Below, piece by piece: positions 42,276 through 53,199 of a stretch of DNA of 64,000 nt (the stretch's first letter is position 1; every line of letters begins with the position of its first letter). A program made the translations under genes and the position numbers. The DNA comes from Desulfovibrio piger (lineage in GTDB: Bacteria > Desulfobacterota > Desulfovibrionia > Desulfovibrionales > Desulfovibrionaceae). The stretch spans positions 1 through 64,000 of the forward strand of contig NZ_JABAFY010000001.1 in NCBI RefSeq assembly GCF_012843875.1, read 5' to 3'. A model generated the notes under the pieces. That model saw only the letters and a list, made by a program, of their open reading frames with translations, was not told the DNA's origin and ran no database searches.

Positions 42276-43064
42276 ATGGCCCAGCCTTTGCGAAAGATCC
42301 GCCAGCGTATCGCTCCCGCTGTGCCCAAGGGCGGTTTCAGCTTCACGCTGCCGCCCCTGGCCGCGGGGGCCGTCTGCATCGTCATGCTGGCCTGCATAGG
42401 CTGGGCCTTCTTCATGGGCTATATGGTGGGCCACGGCCAGAACCCCGGCGAAGAGATGCGGGAACTGACCGGCATCGGCCGTCCCGACAGGGAGACCCTG
42501 GCCGAGATGGACAAGGCCATGGCCGGTTCCGAAGACGCGGGCCTGCGCGACAAACTGGCCGACCTGAGCCGGCAGCCCGTGGGCGGCGCCCCTGCCGCTC
42601 CCGACGGGGATGCCGCTGCGGCCCCCGCTGCCGCTGCCAACGCATCCGCCGCACCGGCCGCGGCCCCTGCCGCCAAGAGCTCGTATCCTTTCAACAAGCC
42701 TTCGGACAACGGACTGGCGGCCTGGGGCAATGCCCCCAAGGGCGCGGCCCAGCCCGCTTCCGAAAAAACGGCGGCCCCGGCCAAGCCCCAGGCGGCGACG
42801 AACGGCGCGCCCCTGTATGATTTCGTGTTCCAGGTGGCGGCCTTCCGCAATGTGGACGACGCCGACCGCCTGCGCCAGCGCCTGGAAGGCCAGGGCCTGC
42901 GCACACGCGGCCAGAAAAGCGGCAAGCTGACCCTGGTCATGGTCCATATGCGCGGCACGGATCTGGATGCCGCCAACCTCAAAGAAGAGCTGCAACGCAT
43001 GCGGCTCGGCTCTCCCCTGCAAAAATCCAAAAAACGGGTAGGCGGCAAACCCCGCCCCCGCTAG
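42276..43064 (+). CDS. SPOR-domain inner-membrane protein
   Basis: 262 residues. A short cytoplasmic basic part, one membrane helix (about 28-50), an Ala/Pro-rich linker (about 105-180), and a C-terminal SPOR domain (about 185-250; YDFVFQVAAFRNVDDADRLRQRLEGQG). SPOR domains bind glycan strands lacking stem peptides and bring proteins to the division septum. No SD stands out before the ATG, and it follows argS closely, so it is probably read by coupling. It precedes the mla genes. Confidence 0.9.
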   Translation: MAQPLRKIRQRIAPAVPKGGFSFTLPPLAAGAVCIVMLACIGWAFFMGYMVGHGQNPGEEMRELTGIGRPDRETLAEMDKAMAGSEDAGLRDKLADLSRQPVGGAPAAPDGDAAAAPAAAANASAAPAAAPAAKSSYPFNKPSDNGLAAWGNAPKGAAQPASEKTAAPAKPQAATNGAPLYDFVFQVAAFRNVDDADRLRQRLEGQGLRTRGQKSGKLTLVMVHMRGTDLDAANLKEELQRMRLGSPLQKSKKRVGGKPRPR

Positions 43065-43082
43065 TGAGGCGTGTTACCCTTT

Positions 43083-43877
43083 ATGAGCAGCATCCTGACG
43101 TTCTGCAACCGGCTGGGCACCGCTGTGCTGCGCATGCTGGACAGTCTGGGCGCCGTGACCCTTTTCATGCTCGACGGCCTGCGCCATATCTTCACCAGTC
43201 CCCGCATCGTTCCCCGCACCATCCAGCAGCTGTACGTCATCGGTTACAAATCCCTGTTCGTCATCCTGCTCATCGGCATCTTCTGCGGCATGGTGCTGGG
43301 CCTGCAGGGTTACTATACCCTCGTCCAGTTCGGTTCCGTGGGCATGCTGGGCTCGGCCGTTTCGCTGAGCCTCATCCGCGAACTGGGCCCCGTGCTCACG
43401 GCCATCATGCTGGCCGGACGCGCCGGTTCCTCCATGGCGGCCGAGATCGGCGTCATGCGCATCTCCGACCAGATCGACGCCCTGGACGTCATGGACATCA
43501 ACTCCATGGCCTATCTGGTCAGCCCCCGCCTGGTGGCCTCGCTGCTGGCCTTCCCCCTGCTCACGGCCATCTTCGACGCCATCGGCATCATCGGCGGTTA
43601 CCTCACCGGCGTGCTCATGCTGCACATCAACGAAGGCGCCTATCTGTACCGCATCGCCAGCTCCGTGACCATGAACGACGTGGCCGGGGGCTTCATCAAA
43701 TCCCTGGTCTTCGGCCTGCTGGTGGCCACGGTCTGCTGCCATCAGGGCTACACCACCCACATGCGGCGTGACAGTGTGGGCCCCGAAGCCGTGGGCAACG
43801 CCACCACCTCGGCCGTGGTCATCTCCTGCGTGCTCATCCTGGTGGCCGACTATGTGCTGACCTCCTTCCTGCTGTAG
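43083..43877 (+). CDS. mlaE: MlaE-family lipid ABC permease
   Basis: 264 residues, five or six hydrophobic helices. Family features are GMVLGLQGYYTLVQFG, LIRELGPVLTAIMLAGRAGSSMAAEIG near 95-120 and FGLLVATVCCHQGYTT near 215. With MlaF and MlaD it moves phospholipids between outer and inner membranes. The ATG at 43083 is favoured over a GTG 12 bases earlier. mlaF follows six bases after the stop. Confidence 0.94.
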   Translation: MSSILTFCNRLGTAVLRMLDSLGAVTLFMLDGLRHIFTSPRIVPRTIQQLYVIGYKSLFVILLIGIFCGMVLGLQGYYTLVQFGSVGMLGSAVSLSLIRELGPVLTAIMLAGRAGSSMAAEIGVMRISDQIDALDVMDINSMAYLVSPRLVASLLAFPLLTAIFDAIGIIGGYLTGVLMLHINEGAYLYRIASSVTMNDVAGGFIKSLVFGLLVATVCCHQGYTTHMRRDSVGPEAVGNATTSAVVISCVLILVADYVLTSFLL

Positions 43878-43883
43878 GTGACC

Positions 43884-44699
43884 ATGAACGCCTGGGACAT
43901 CTCTTTTTCTTCCCTTTCCGTAGGCTACGGCGACCACGCCGTGCTGCATGACATCAACGCCACCCTGCCCGGCGGCAAGGTCTCCGTCATCCTGGGGGGC
44001 TCCGGCTGCGGCAAGTCCACCCTGCTGCGCCACATCATCGGCCTTTCGCGGCCCATCAGCGGCAACCTGCGCATCGGCGGCCAGGACCTGTTCAGCCTGC
44101 CCCATGCCGAGGCCCGGCGCATCCGCCGCCGCATGGGCGTGCTTTTCCAGGACGGTGCCCTGCTGGGCGCCCTGACCCTGGTGCAGAACGTCTGCCTGCC
44201 CCTCAGCGAGCATCTGCGCCTGCCCAAGGACGTCCTGCGCGAAGCCGGGCTGCGCGTCCTGCGCATGGTGGGGCTGGAAGACTTTGCCGACTATTTCCCC
44301 AACCAGCTTTCGGGCGGCATGCGCAAACGGGCGGGCCTTGCCCGGGCCCTCATCGCCGAGCCGCGCATCCTGCTGTGTGACGAGCCGACATCCGGCCTGG
44401 ACCCCATCACGGCAGCGCGCATGGATGCCCTGTTGCAGGCCATGCACCGCCAGTACCCGGAAATGACCATCGTGGTGGTCAGCCACGACCTGGCCAGCCT
44501 GCGCTGCATCGCCGACCATGTGCTGGTGCTGCGCGAGGGCCGGGCCATCTTTTCCGGTACGCTGCCGGAACTGGAGGCCAGCCGGGACCCGTACCTGCTC
44601 CAGTTCCTGCGCCGTGAAGGCGGCGACGAGGAAAGCCTGGCCGACGCCCCTGCCGACCCGCGCGTGAGCGCCGCCCTGGACAAATGGTTCAGGACCTAG
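43884..44699 (+). CDS. mlaF: MlaF-family lipid ABC ATPase
   Basis: 271 residues. Walker A GGSGCGKST near 37-45, Q-loop in VLFQDGALLG, ABC signature LSGGMRKRAGLARAL near 138-152, Walker B LLCDEPTSGLD and H-loop SHD are all intact. It powers MlaE. A GTG two codons upstream is an alternative start. Confidence 0.95.
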   Translation: MNAWDISFSSLSVGYGDHAVLHDINATLPGGKVSVILGGSGCGKSTLLRHIIGLSRPISGNLRIGGQDLFSLPHAEARRIRRRMGVLFQDGALLGALTLVQNVCLPLSEHLRLPKDVLREAGLRVLRMVGLEDFADYFPNQLSGGMRKRAGLARALIAEPRILLCDEPTSGLDPITAARMDALLQAMHRQYPEMTIVVVSHDLASLRCIADHVLVLREGRAIFSGTLPELEASRDPYLLQFLRREGGDEESLADAPADPRVSAALDKWFRT

Positions 44700-44814
44700 G
44701 CGGGGCCGGCGGCCCTCTGCCCTGTGCTGCGCTGCGGGGCCGTGCCGCCGCATCCATCGTCTGATACCCGGCGAGCCGCCAACGAATGTTGCCGTATATC
44801 GTTGCGGACGCACC

Positions 44815-44843
44815 TTGAAGATTGCCCCTGCCGGGCGTATAAC
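44815..44843 (+). promoter_or_regulatory. Promoter upstream of mlaD
   Basis: TTGAAG (44815-44820), exactly 17 bases, TATAAC (44838-44843), 34 bases before the mlaD ATG. This lets mlaD-C-A be transcribed apart from mlaE-F. Confidence 0.75.
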
Positions 44844-44876
44844 CATAGCGCGGCATTGCCGCACAAGGAAATTGCC

Positions 44877-45326
44877 ATGAATTCTTTCCGCCAGACCGCT
44901 GTCGGCATCTTCGTCCTGCTGGGCCTTGTCTGCGTGGCCTACCTGACCATCAAGCTCGGCAAGATGGAGGTCTTCGACAGCAAGGGCTTTGAGCTTGTGG
45001 CCAACTTCAACTCCGTTTCCGGTCTGCGCGTGGGCGCCGACGTGGAGATGGCCGGTGTGCCCGTGGGCCGTGTGGCCTCCATCAAGCTGGATGACGACCT
45101 TTCCCGGCGTCAGGCCCGCGTGGTCCTGATCCTGGACAAGGACCTGCAGCTGCCCGCCGATACCATCGCCTCGGTCAAGACCAGCGGCCTTATCGGTGAC
45201 AAGTACGTCAACCTGACTGCCGGCGGCTCCGAAGACATCCTGGCTTCCGGGGACACCCTGGAAGAAACGGAATCCGCCGTGGACATCGAATCCCTTATCA
45301 GCAAATACGCCCTGGGAGGTGTGTAA
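44877..45326 (+). CDS. mlaD: MlaD-family MCE lipid-binding protein
   Basis: 149 residues: one membrane helix (about 8-28) and a single MCE domain (about 38-120; FNSVSGLRVGADVEMAGVPVGRV). ASVKTSGLIGDKYVNL near 100 is typical. MlaD forms the hexameric ring that feeds lipids to MlaEF in the inner membrane. An AAGGAA SD precedes the ATG. mlaC follows two bases after the stop. Confidence 0.94.
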   Translation: MNSFRQTAVGIFVLLGLVCVAYLTIKLGKMEVFDSKGFELVANFNSVSGLRVGADVEMAGVPVGRVASIKLDDDLSRRQARVVLILDKDLQLPADTIASVKTSGLIGDKYVNLTAGGSEDILASGDTLEETESAVDIESLISKYALGGV

Positions 45327-45327
45327 T

Positions 45328-45984
45328 ATGAACAACCGTCGCACGGTGCTCGGCCTGCTGGCCGCTGCCGCCCTCACCCTCTGCCTGTCCCTGCCCGGCT
45401 TTGCCCCCGCCGCCGACGCGGCCGAAGCTTCTCCGGCCCGCAAGGCCCTGGAGGTCTCCATCAGCCGTGTGCTGGACTGCATCAAAAACCCCGACTATGT
45501 GAACCCCGCCACCCGGCCGCCCCTGCGCCGCCAGATCGAGGACGAGGTCTACCATATCTTCGATTTCGGCGAATTCTCGTCCCGTACGGTGGGCCCCCGC
45601 TGGAAGGAATTTTCCGCCGCCCAGAAAAAGAGCTTCAGCAATGCCTTTGCCGACCTGCTGCTGACCACGTATCTGAACAAGGTGGACGGCTATAACGGCG
45701 AGCAGGTGGCCTATACCGGCGAGATCGCCAATGCCGCCAAGACCCGTGTGGAAGTCCGCACCGAGATCACCATGAAGGACGGTACCCGTGTGCCCGTGGC
45801 CTATCGCATGATGGCCAAGGACAACAGCTGGCGCGTCTATGACATCATCGTGGAGAACCTGAGCCTGGTCAAAAACTACCGCACCCAGTTCCAGGACATC
45901 CTGACCAGCGGCACCCCTGACGAGCTCATCGCCCGCGTCAAGGCCAAGGCCGACGAAGTGCGCAAGCAGCCGGTCGGCAAATAG
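45328..45984 (+). CDS. mlaC: MlaC-family periplasmic phospholipid carrier
   Basis: 218 residues. A signal peptide (about 1-32, Ala/Leu core, ends near ADAAEA) precedes the MlaC/Ttg2 domain (FDFGEFSSRTVGPRWKEFS near 75, KDNSWRVYDIIVENLSLVKNYRTQF near 170). It shuttles phospholipids across the periplasm between MlaA and MlaD. The ATG at 45328 has a GGGAGG SD. Confidence 0.94.
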   Translation: MNNRRTVLGLLAAAALTLCLSLPGFAPAADAAEASPARKALEVSISRVLDCIKNPDYVNPATRPPLRRQIEDEVYHIFDFGEFSSRTVGPRWKEFSAAQKKSFSNAFADLLLTTYLNKVDGYNGEQVAYTGEIANAAKTRVEVRTEITMKDGTRVPVAYRMMAKDNSWRVYDIIVENLSLVKNYRTQFQDILTSGTPDELIARVKAKADEVRKQPVGK

Positions 45985-46002
45985 CCGCCAAACGGAGACA
46001 GC

Positions 46003-46836
46003 ATGCGTCCCCATATCCTTGTCCCGCTCCTGCTGCTGACGCTCCTGTGCGCCGTGCCCGCCGGTGCCGCTCCGGCCGCTCCGGCCACGGAACACGCGCC
46101 GTCGAGCCTGTATGACAGCAGCAGCCCCACCATGCCGGCCGGGGCCATCTCCGTGCATCCTTATGCCCATGAGCAGCTGGCTGACGGGGATTCCCTGGAT
46201 GATTACGACAGCGAGCCCCTGACCAGCATCGCCGACCCGCTGGAGCCCTGGAACCGCTTCTGGTTCGCCTTCAACGACATCTTCTTCCTGCATGTCGCCA
46301 AGCCGGTCTACAACTTCTACGAGACCGTCGTCCCCCAGCCCATCCGGGGCGGCGTCAAAAACTTCTATGCCAACATCCTCATGCCCAAGCGCATGATCAA
46401 CAGTCTGCTGCAGTTCCGCGTCAAGGAAGCCTTTGTGGAATTCGGGCGCTTCTGCATGAACACCACCGTGGGCCTGGGCGGCTTTGCCGATGTGGCCAGC
46501 ACCAAGAAGATCCTGGTGGACATCGATCCCGGCGGCGAGGATTTCGGACAGACCCTGGGCCGCTGGGGCATCGGGCACGGTTTCTACATCGTCTGGCCCT
46601 TCCTGGGCCCCAGCTCCGTGCGTGAAAGCATCGGCTTTGTGGGCGACTGCGCCACCGATGTCTTCTTCTTCGTCCATCCCTGGGAGCTGGCCACGGCTTC
46701 CGAGCTCTACCTGCGCTTCAATGCCCTGGACGACCTGCTGCCCACCTACGAGAGCCTGAGCGGCATCGCCGTGGACCCGTACATCGCCGTGCGCGAGGCC
46801 TACATCCAGTACCGCGAGGCGCGCGTCAAACGCTGA
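46003..46836 (+). CDS. mlaA: MlaA/VacJ-family outer-membrane protein
   Basis: 277 residues. After an N-terminal signal helix the VacJ domain (about 75-270) shows DPLEPWNRFWFAFND, LMPKRMINSLLQF and GRWGIGHGFYIVWPFLGPSSVRES. MlaA normally is an outer-membrane lipoprotein, but here the signal region ends PAGAAPAAPA and no good lipobox Cys was found, so it may be a soluble or differently anchored form. GGAG SD. A strong terminator follows. Confidence 0.93.
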   Translation: MRPHILVPLLLLTLLCAVPAGAAPAAPATEHAPSSLYDSSSPTMPAGAISVHPYAHEQLADGDSLDDYDSEPLTSIADPLEPWNRFWFAFNDIFFLHVAKPVYNFYETVVPQPIRGGVKNFYANILMPKRMINSLLQFRVKEAFVEFGRFCMNTTVGLGGFADVASTKKILVDIDPGGEDFGQTLGRWGIGHGFYIVWPFLGPSSVRESIGFVGDCATDVFFFVHPWELATASELYLRFNALDDLLPTYESLSGIAVDPYIAVREAYIQYREARVKR

Positions 46837-46862
46837 TCCGCCGTCACCTCGACGACATCCGG

Positions 46863-46904
46863 GGGAAGGAGCCGTTTCCGCAAGGAAAGACTCCTTCCCT
46901 TTTT
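46863..46904 (+). terminator. Terminator of the mla operon
   Basis: 9-bp stem (46863-46871 with 46891-46899) with an inner TTTCC/GGAAA pairing and a T-run from 46900. Confidence 0.88.
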
Positions 46905-46973
46905 CAAACCCGCCGTGCCGGGACCCTGCCGGGGACCGGCCGCCCAACCCAACAGCCGGGGAACACTCCGCCC

Positions 46974-47936
<963 letters not shown>

Positions 47937-48104
47937 GCCGCCATTGCTTTTAGATCGAGAGGAGATCCCCTTTCGCTCTGCTGTCGATGCCCGTAACTTC
48001 CTGCGTCGCAACGGGCACGGCCTTGCGGCCGCCATCCGGTCGCATCTTGCGGCAAAAAGGGGCCTCTCCCCTCGAACGCCCTTCCTCTCCCCAAGCACCA
48101 GTAT

Positions 48105-48133
48105 GTCCATCTGCCTTGCGGATGGACTTTTTT
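48105..48133 (+). terminator. Terminator, first after the ABC ATPase gene
   Basis: 7-bp outer stem GTCCATC with GATGGAC (48105-48111 with 48121-48127), then six T. Confidence 0.75.
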
Positions 48134-48254
48134 GTTTTGCAGCGGCCCGGGTCGCTCAGGGACGATCACAAAGCACCGGGATGGGGACAGGCCAGGCAGT
48201 GACAGGCTGCAGCCGTTACGACGGGCAGCAATAAGACAACCCCTGCCCTAAACG

Positions 48255-48282
48255 AAAAACACCCGCCGGAGCGGGTGTTTTT
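48255..48282. terminator. Bidirectional terminator
   Basis: 12-bp perfect stem (48255-48266 with 48271-48282), CGGA loop, A-run and T-run at the ends; it serves both converging genes. Confidence 0.9.
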
Positions 48283-48383
48283 TCCGTCTGCAAGTCACAG
48301 GGGCGACTGTTGGGGAAGCTGCGATAGAGATGCCGGTATGGCGGACGCCGCTCCCCTCCGGTCAGCCTGTTGAGCAGGCCGCC

Positions 48384-48986
48384 TCAATCGGAAGAGGGGA
48401 TGCGCCGGACAAGGACCTGGATCCAGCGTTCCCGCAGCTCCGCCGCACGGTCGTCCTCCCCTGTCCGCATATCCAGGCAGGAAAGCTCCGGCAGCGCATC
48501 CAGCAGGGCCCGGACACCGGCCTCGTCCATATCCGTGAAGCAACGACCGTCCGGGCTGTGGCGCTGCCCCTGACCGTACTTGAAATTGAAGAACATCACG
48601 CCGCCGGGACGCAGGGCACGCTGCAAACGCCGCAAGGCATCGGGCAGATCCGCCGGGGCCACATGCAGCAGGCTGGCACAGGCCCAGATACCGTCGAAAC
48701 GCTCCTGCCATGCCACGTCTTCGAAGCAGAGCACGGGCACCTCCTGCCCCAGCAGGAGCGCTGCCTGCCGGGCCATCTGCGGCGAAGCATCGAAGGCCTC
48801 CACCCGGAAGCCCGCCTGCCGGAAAGCCAGCGCGTCCCGCCCCGAGCCGCAACCGGCATCAAGGATGAGCCCGCCGGGGCGCACATGCGGCAGAAAACGG
48901 GCATACAGAGGCCGCAGGTCCATATCATGGGATGCCGCAGCGTAGCTGGCCGCGCGCTGGTCATAGAATGCCGTATCCGGTGCCAC
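48384..48986 (-). CDS. Class I SAM-dependent methyltransferase
   Basis: 200 residues from a GTG with a GGGAGG SD at 7 bases. The Rossmann SAM loop ILDAGCGSGRDALAF near 41-55 is followed by EAFDASPQM and, near 100, WACASLLHV. It belongs to the methyltransferase-11/25 type with small-molecule acceptors such as ubiquinone-like or tellurite detoxification enzymes; the true substrate is unknown. Confidence 0.88.
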   Translation of the reverse strand: MAPDTAFYDQRAASYAAASHDMDLRPLYARFLPHVRPGGLILDAGCGSGRDALAFRQAGFRVEAFDASPQMARQAALLLGQEVPVLCFEDVAWQERFDGIWACASLLHVAPADLPDALRRLQRALRPGGVMFFNFKYGQGQRHSPDGRCFTDMDEAGVRALLDALPELSCLDMRTGEDDRAAELRERWIQVLVRRIPSSD

Positions 48987-49179
48987 AGTTTTCCTCCCTT
49001 TGTCTCATCGTAGCGGGATGCACTGGTCATCGGCCGGACAGGGCCGCTCCCTCCCGGAACAGGGACGGAGCCTGTCCTTCCCGCTGTCTTGCCGCGGGAA
49101 GTCCCGGAGGCTGGTCGCTGCCCGCACGGCCATATCACAGGCCTTCTTTTCAACGCCCCTGCCCGGCCTCCGAAACAAA

Positions 49180-49203
49180 AAAGGGGGACCGAAGTCCCCC
49201 TTT
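49180..49203 (-). terminator. Terminator after ilvC
   Basis: 10-bp stem (49180-49189 with 49194-49203), CGAA loop and T-rich minus-strand tail. Confidence 0.9.
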
Positions 49204-49228
49204 GTGAGCGTCATGACGGACAGCGGAA

Positions 49229-50344
<1,116 letters not shown>

Positions 50345-50389
50345 TCATCTTCCGGTGGGGGACCGTCCGCGATCCCGCCGCCGGGGATG

Positions 50390-50878
50390 CTATTCACACT
50401 TTTTGGAGCGGCGCATGGCCACGGAACCGGTGCGGGCCACTTCCTTGATGCCGAAGCGGTGCAGCAGGCTCAGGATGGCGTCCAGCTTGTCGTGGTCGCC
50501 GGTGGCCTCGATGGTCATCTCGCTGGAGCTGACGTCCACCACCTTGCAGCGGAAGATCTCCACGGTACGCAGGATCTCGCTGCGGGCGGGGCCTTCGGCC
50601 TGCACCTTGACGAACATCATCTCGCGCTCGATGGCGGGCATGTCGGCAAAATCCGTCACCTTGATGACGGTCACGATCTTGTGGAGCTGTTTCATGATCT
50701 GCTCCAGGATCTGGCTGTCACCGTAGGTGGTGATGGTCATGTGCGAAACGCCCTCTTCCAGGGTAGGCGCCACATTGAGCGAATCGATATTGAAGCCGCG
50801 GCCGCTGAACAGGCCGGCCACGCGGCTGAGCACACCGGGCTCGTTCTCCACCAGCACGGAAAGAACATGTCTTTGCAT
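50390..50878 (-). CDS. ilvN: Acetolactate synthase small (regulatory) subunit
   Basis: 162 residues. The N-terminal ACT domain (about 3-78; LVENEPGVLSRVAGLFSGRGFNIDSL) binds valine for feedback inhibition; a second ACT-like part follows (about 85-155). The subunit activates IlvB. The ATG follows GAGGAGGG. The gene begins 12 bases after ilvB. Confidence 0.96.
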   Translation of the reverse strand: MQRHVLSVLVENEPGVLSRVAGLFSGRGFNIDSLNVAPTLEEGVSHMTITTYGDSQILEQIMKQLHKIVTVIKVTDFADMPAIEREMMFVKVQAEGPARSEILRTVEIFRCKVVDVSSSEMTIEATGDHDKLDAILSLLHRFGIKEVARTGSVAMRRSKKCE

Positions 50879-50890
50879 GGCGTCCCTCCT

Positions 50891-52582
50891 CTACACCAAG
50901 AGCATCTCATCCAGGGCGGCCCCGGCGGGCACCATGGGATAGACGTTTTCCTCGCGCTCAACCATGACGTCGATGAAGGCCGGGTTGGGCGAGGTCAGGG
51001 CCTTGCGCAGCACGTCTTCCAGCTCTTCGGGCTTGCTGATGCGGTAGCCTTCGGCGCCGTAGGCCTCAGCCAGCTTCACGAAGTCGGGCTGGGCCTCCAT
51101 ATTGGTATGGCTGTAGTTGCGATTGTAGAAGAGTTCCTGCCACTGGCGGACCATGCCCAGATGACCGTTGTTGAGGATGACCACCTTGACCGGGATCTTG
51201 TTCTGCACCACGGTGGCCAGTTCCTGGATGTTCATCTGGATGGAGCCGTCACCGGCCACGTTGATGACCAGCTTGTCCGGGAAGGCGAACTGCGCGCCGA
51301 TGGCCGCGGGGAAGCCGTAGCCCATGGTGCCCAGACCACCGCTGGTCAGCAGGGTGCGCGGTTTGGTGAAGGTATAGAACTGCGCGGCCCACATCTGGTT
51401 CTGCCCCACCTCGGTGGCGATGATGGCATCGCCCTTGGTGATGGAGTACATGGTCTCGATGACCTGCTGCGGCTTGATGTGGCCGTTCTTGTTGTAGGCC
51501 AGCGGATGGTTGGCCTTCCATTCATGCACGGTCTGCAGCCAGTCGGCATGCATGCCCGACCAGTCGGTATCGGCCATCTTGGCGCGGCAGATCTCCAGGA
51601 TACCTTCCAGGGCCTGGCGGCAGTCGCCCACCACGGGCACGTCCACTTCCACGTTCTTGCGGATGGAGGTGGGGTCGATATCGATATGCACGATGCGCGC
51701 ATGGGAGGCGAAGTCCTGCAGACGGCCGGTCACACGGTCGTCGAAGCGCGCGCCCACACAGACCAGCAGGTCCGCATGGTTGATGCTCATGTTGGCAGCG
51801 TAGGTACCATGCATGCCCACCATGCCCAGCCACAGGTCGCCGTTGGCGGGGAAGGCGCCCAGGCCCATGAGCGTGGTGGCCACGGGGATGTTCAGTTCGT
51901 GGGCCAGCTCGCAAAGGACTTCCGAAGCATTGGCCATGATGACGCCGCCGCCCGCCAGGATGATGGGCTTGCGGGCCTTGGCCAGCTCTTCGGCCGTACG
52001 GCGCAGCTGGTTCAGGTTGGGCTTGTAGGTGGGATTGTAACTGCGCATGAAGATATCTTCAGGCCAGACGAATTCCGTACGGGCCTGCATGATATCCTTG
52101 GGCAGGTCCACGAGGACAGGCCCGGGGCGACCGGAGCGCGCAAGATAGAAGGCCTGGCGGATGGTCTTGGCCAGGTTGCGCACGTCCTTCACCAGAAAAT
52201 TGTGTTTGGTACAGGGACGGGTGATGCCCACGATATCGACTTCCTGGAAGGCGTCGTTACCGATGAGCTGCGTGGGGACCTGTCCCGTGAAGACGACCAG
52301 CGGAATGGAATCACAGTAGGCTGTGGCTATGCCCGTAACGGTATTGGTGGCGCCGGGTCCGGAAGTGACCAGACAGCACCCAACCTTGCCGGAGGCACGG
52401 GCATAGCCATCAGCCGCGTGCACAGCCCCTTGTTCATGCCGCACCAGAACATGCTTCAGTTCCGGATGCCGCGGCAACTCGTCATAAATATCAATCACAG
52501 CACCGCCCGGGTAACCGAACAGTACATCAACACCTTCTTTTTTAAGGGATTCCAGGAGAATCTGCGCACCTGTGAGTTCCAT
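50891..52582 (-). CDS. ilvB: Acetolactate synthase large subunit
   Basis: 563 residues, full length. The chain starts MELTGAQILLESLKKEGVD, has FGYPGGAV with the ThDP Glu in VRHEQGAVH near 48, a central FAD-binding domain, and the ThDP pyrophosphate site GDGSIQMNIQEL near 440. It condenses pyruvate to acetolactate. SD AGGAG precedes the ATG. It is read with ilvN and ilvC, and IlvA (12.2 kb) supplies 2-oxobutanoate. Confidence 0.97.
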   Translation of the reverse strand: MELTGAQILLESLKKEGVDVLFGYPGGAVIDIYDELPRHPELKHVLVRHEQGAVHAADGYARASGKVGCCLVTSGPGATNTVTGIATAYCDSIPLVVFTGQVPTQLIGNDAFQEVDIVGITRPCTKHNFLVKDVRNLAKTIRQAFYLARSGRPGPVLVDLPKDIMQARTEFVWPEDIFMRSYNPTYKPNLNQLRRTAEELAKARKPIILAGGGVIMANASEVLCELAHELNIPVATTLMGLGAFPANGDLWLGMVGMHGTYAANMSINHADLLVCVGARFDDRVTGRLQDFASHARIVHIDIDPTSIRKNVEVDVPVVGDCRQALEGILEICRAKMADTDWSGMHADWLQTVHEWKANHPLAYNKNGHIKPQQVIETMYSITKGDAIIATEVGQNQMWAAQFYTFTKPRTLLTSGGLGTMGYGFPAAIGAQFAFPDKLVINVAGDGSIQMNIQELATVVQNKIPVKVVILNNGHLGMVRQWQELFYNRNYSHTNMEAQPDFVKLAEAYGAEGYRISKPEELEDVLRKALTSPNPAFIDVMVEREENVYPMVPAGAALDEMLLV

Positions 52583-52605
52583 AGGGTCAACTCCTGCGCC
52601 AGCAG

Positions 52606-52833
52606 TTATGCTCCGGCGCGATGGCTATCCAAGAGCTCCATGAGCTTGGTTTTGCCTTCAAGTTTTTGTTTCTTAAGCTGCTTCAGGGTCTGTTCCTCGG
52701 TGGGGGTACGGAAAGACTTGGCTTCCAGCTTTTCTACCTGCTTGCTGTAAATGACGTGGTCTTCCCATAGGGATTTCAGCTCCGGATCAGTGGGCAGTAG
52801 CTGTTCGATGAGTTCAATTTCATGCTGATCCAT
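52606..52833 (-). CDS. YdcH/DUF465-family small protein
   Basis: 75 residues, a single two-helix coiled hairpin (PELKSLWEDHVIYSKQVEKLEAKSFRTPTEEQTLKQLKKQKL), strongly charged. DUF465 proteins are common, small and of unknown function. The ATG has a GGAG SD at 7 bases. It is inside the ilv operon, 23 bases before ilvB. Confidence 0.85.
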   Translation of the reverse strand: MDQHEIELIEQLLPTDPELKSLWEDHVIYSKQVEKLEAKSFRTPTEEQTLKQLKKQKLEGKTKLMELLDSHRAGA

Positions 52834-52894
52834 AAGAAATCTCCAGCGTTAGATGTTCGGCGCCCGGCATGGCGCCCGTTACGACAAACCGCTG

Positions 52895-53197
52895 CTACAC
52901 CAGAGTAGCGGCAAACTGGGCCAGTGATGCGATGACGATGCGGTTGATGAGCTGGATGACCAGCAGCACCACCACAGGCGAGAAATCGATGCCGTTGGTA
53001 TAGGTGAAGGGCAACCATTTCCGCACCCGGTAGAACACGGGTTCCGTCAGGGTGCGCAACGCGCGCACCACAGGGTTGTAGGGATCGGGACGCACCCACG
53101 AAAGCACGGCCGCCACGATGACAACCCAGAAATACAGATTGAGGACTATGGCCAGCAGATCGACCACGGCCAGGATGACATTCTGTACAAAAAACAT
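52895..53197 (-). CDS. YggT-family membrane protein
   Basis: 100 residues with two hydrophobic helices (about 3-30 and 68-96). LSWVRPDPYNPVVRALRTLTEPV near 36 is the YggT hallmark. Members affect cell division or osmotic shock response. The ATG at 53197 follows the HAD gene's TAG by two bases, with its SD inside that gene. Confidence 0.9.
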   Translation of the reverse strand: MFFVQNVILAVVDLLAIVLNLYFWVVIVAAVLSWVRPDPYNPVVRALRTLTEPVFYRVRKWLPFTYTNGIDFSPVVVLLVIQLINRIVIASLAQFAATLV

Positions 53198-53199
53198 GC

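Larger units (their letters stand above)
47937..48383. other. Intergenic region between convergent ABC ATPase and methyltransferase genes
   Basis: No gene supported in about 450 bases. Two terminators lie within (48105 and 48255). The stretch 47937-48104 before the first terminator could be a long 3' UTR. Confidence 0.45.
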
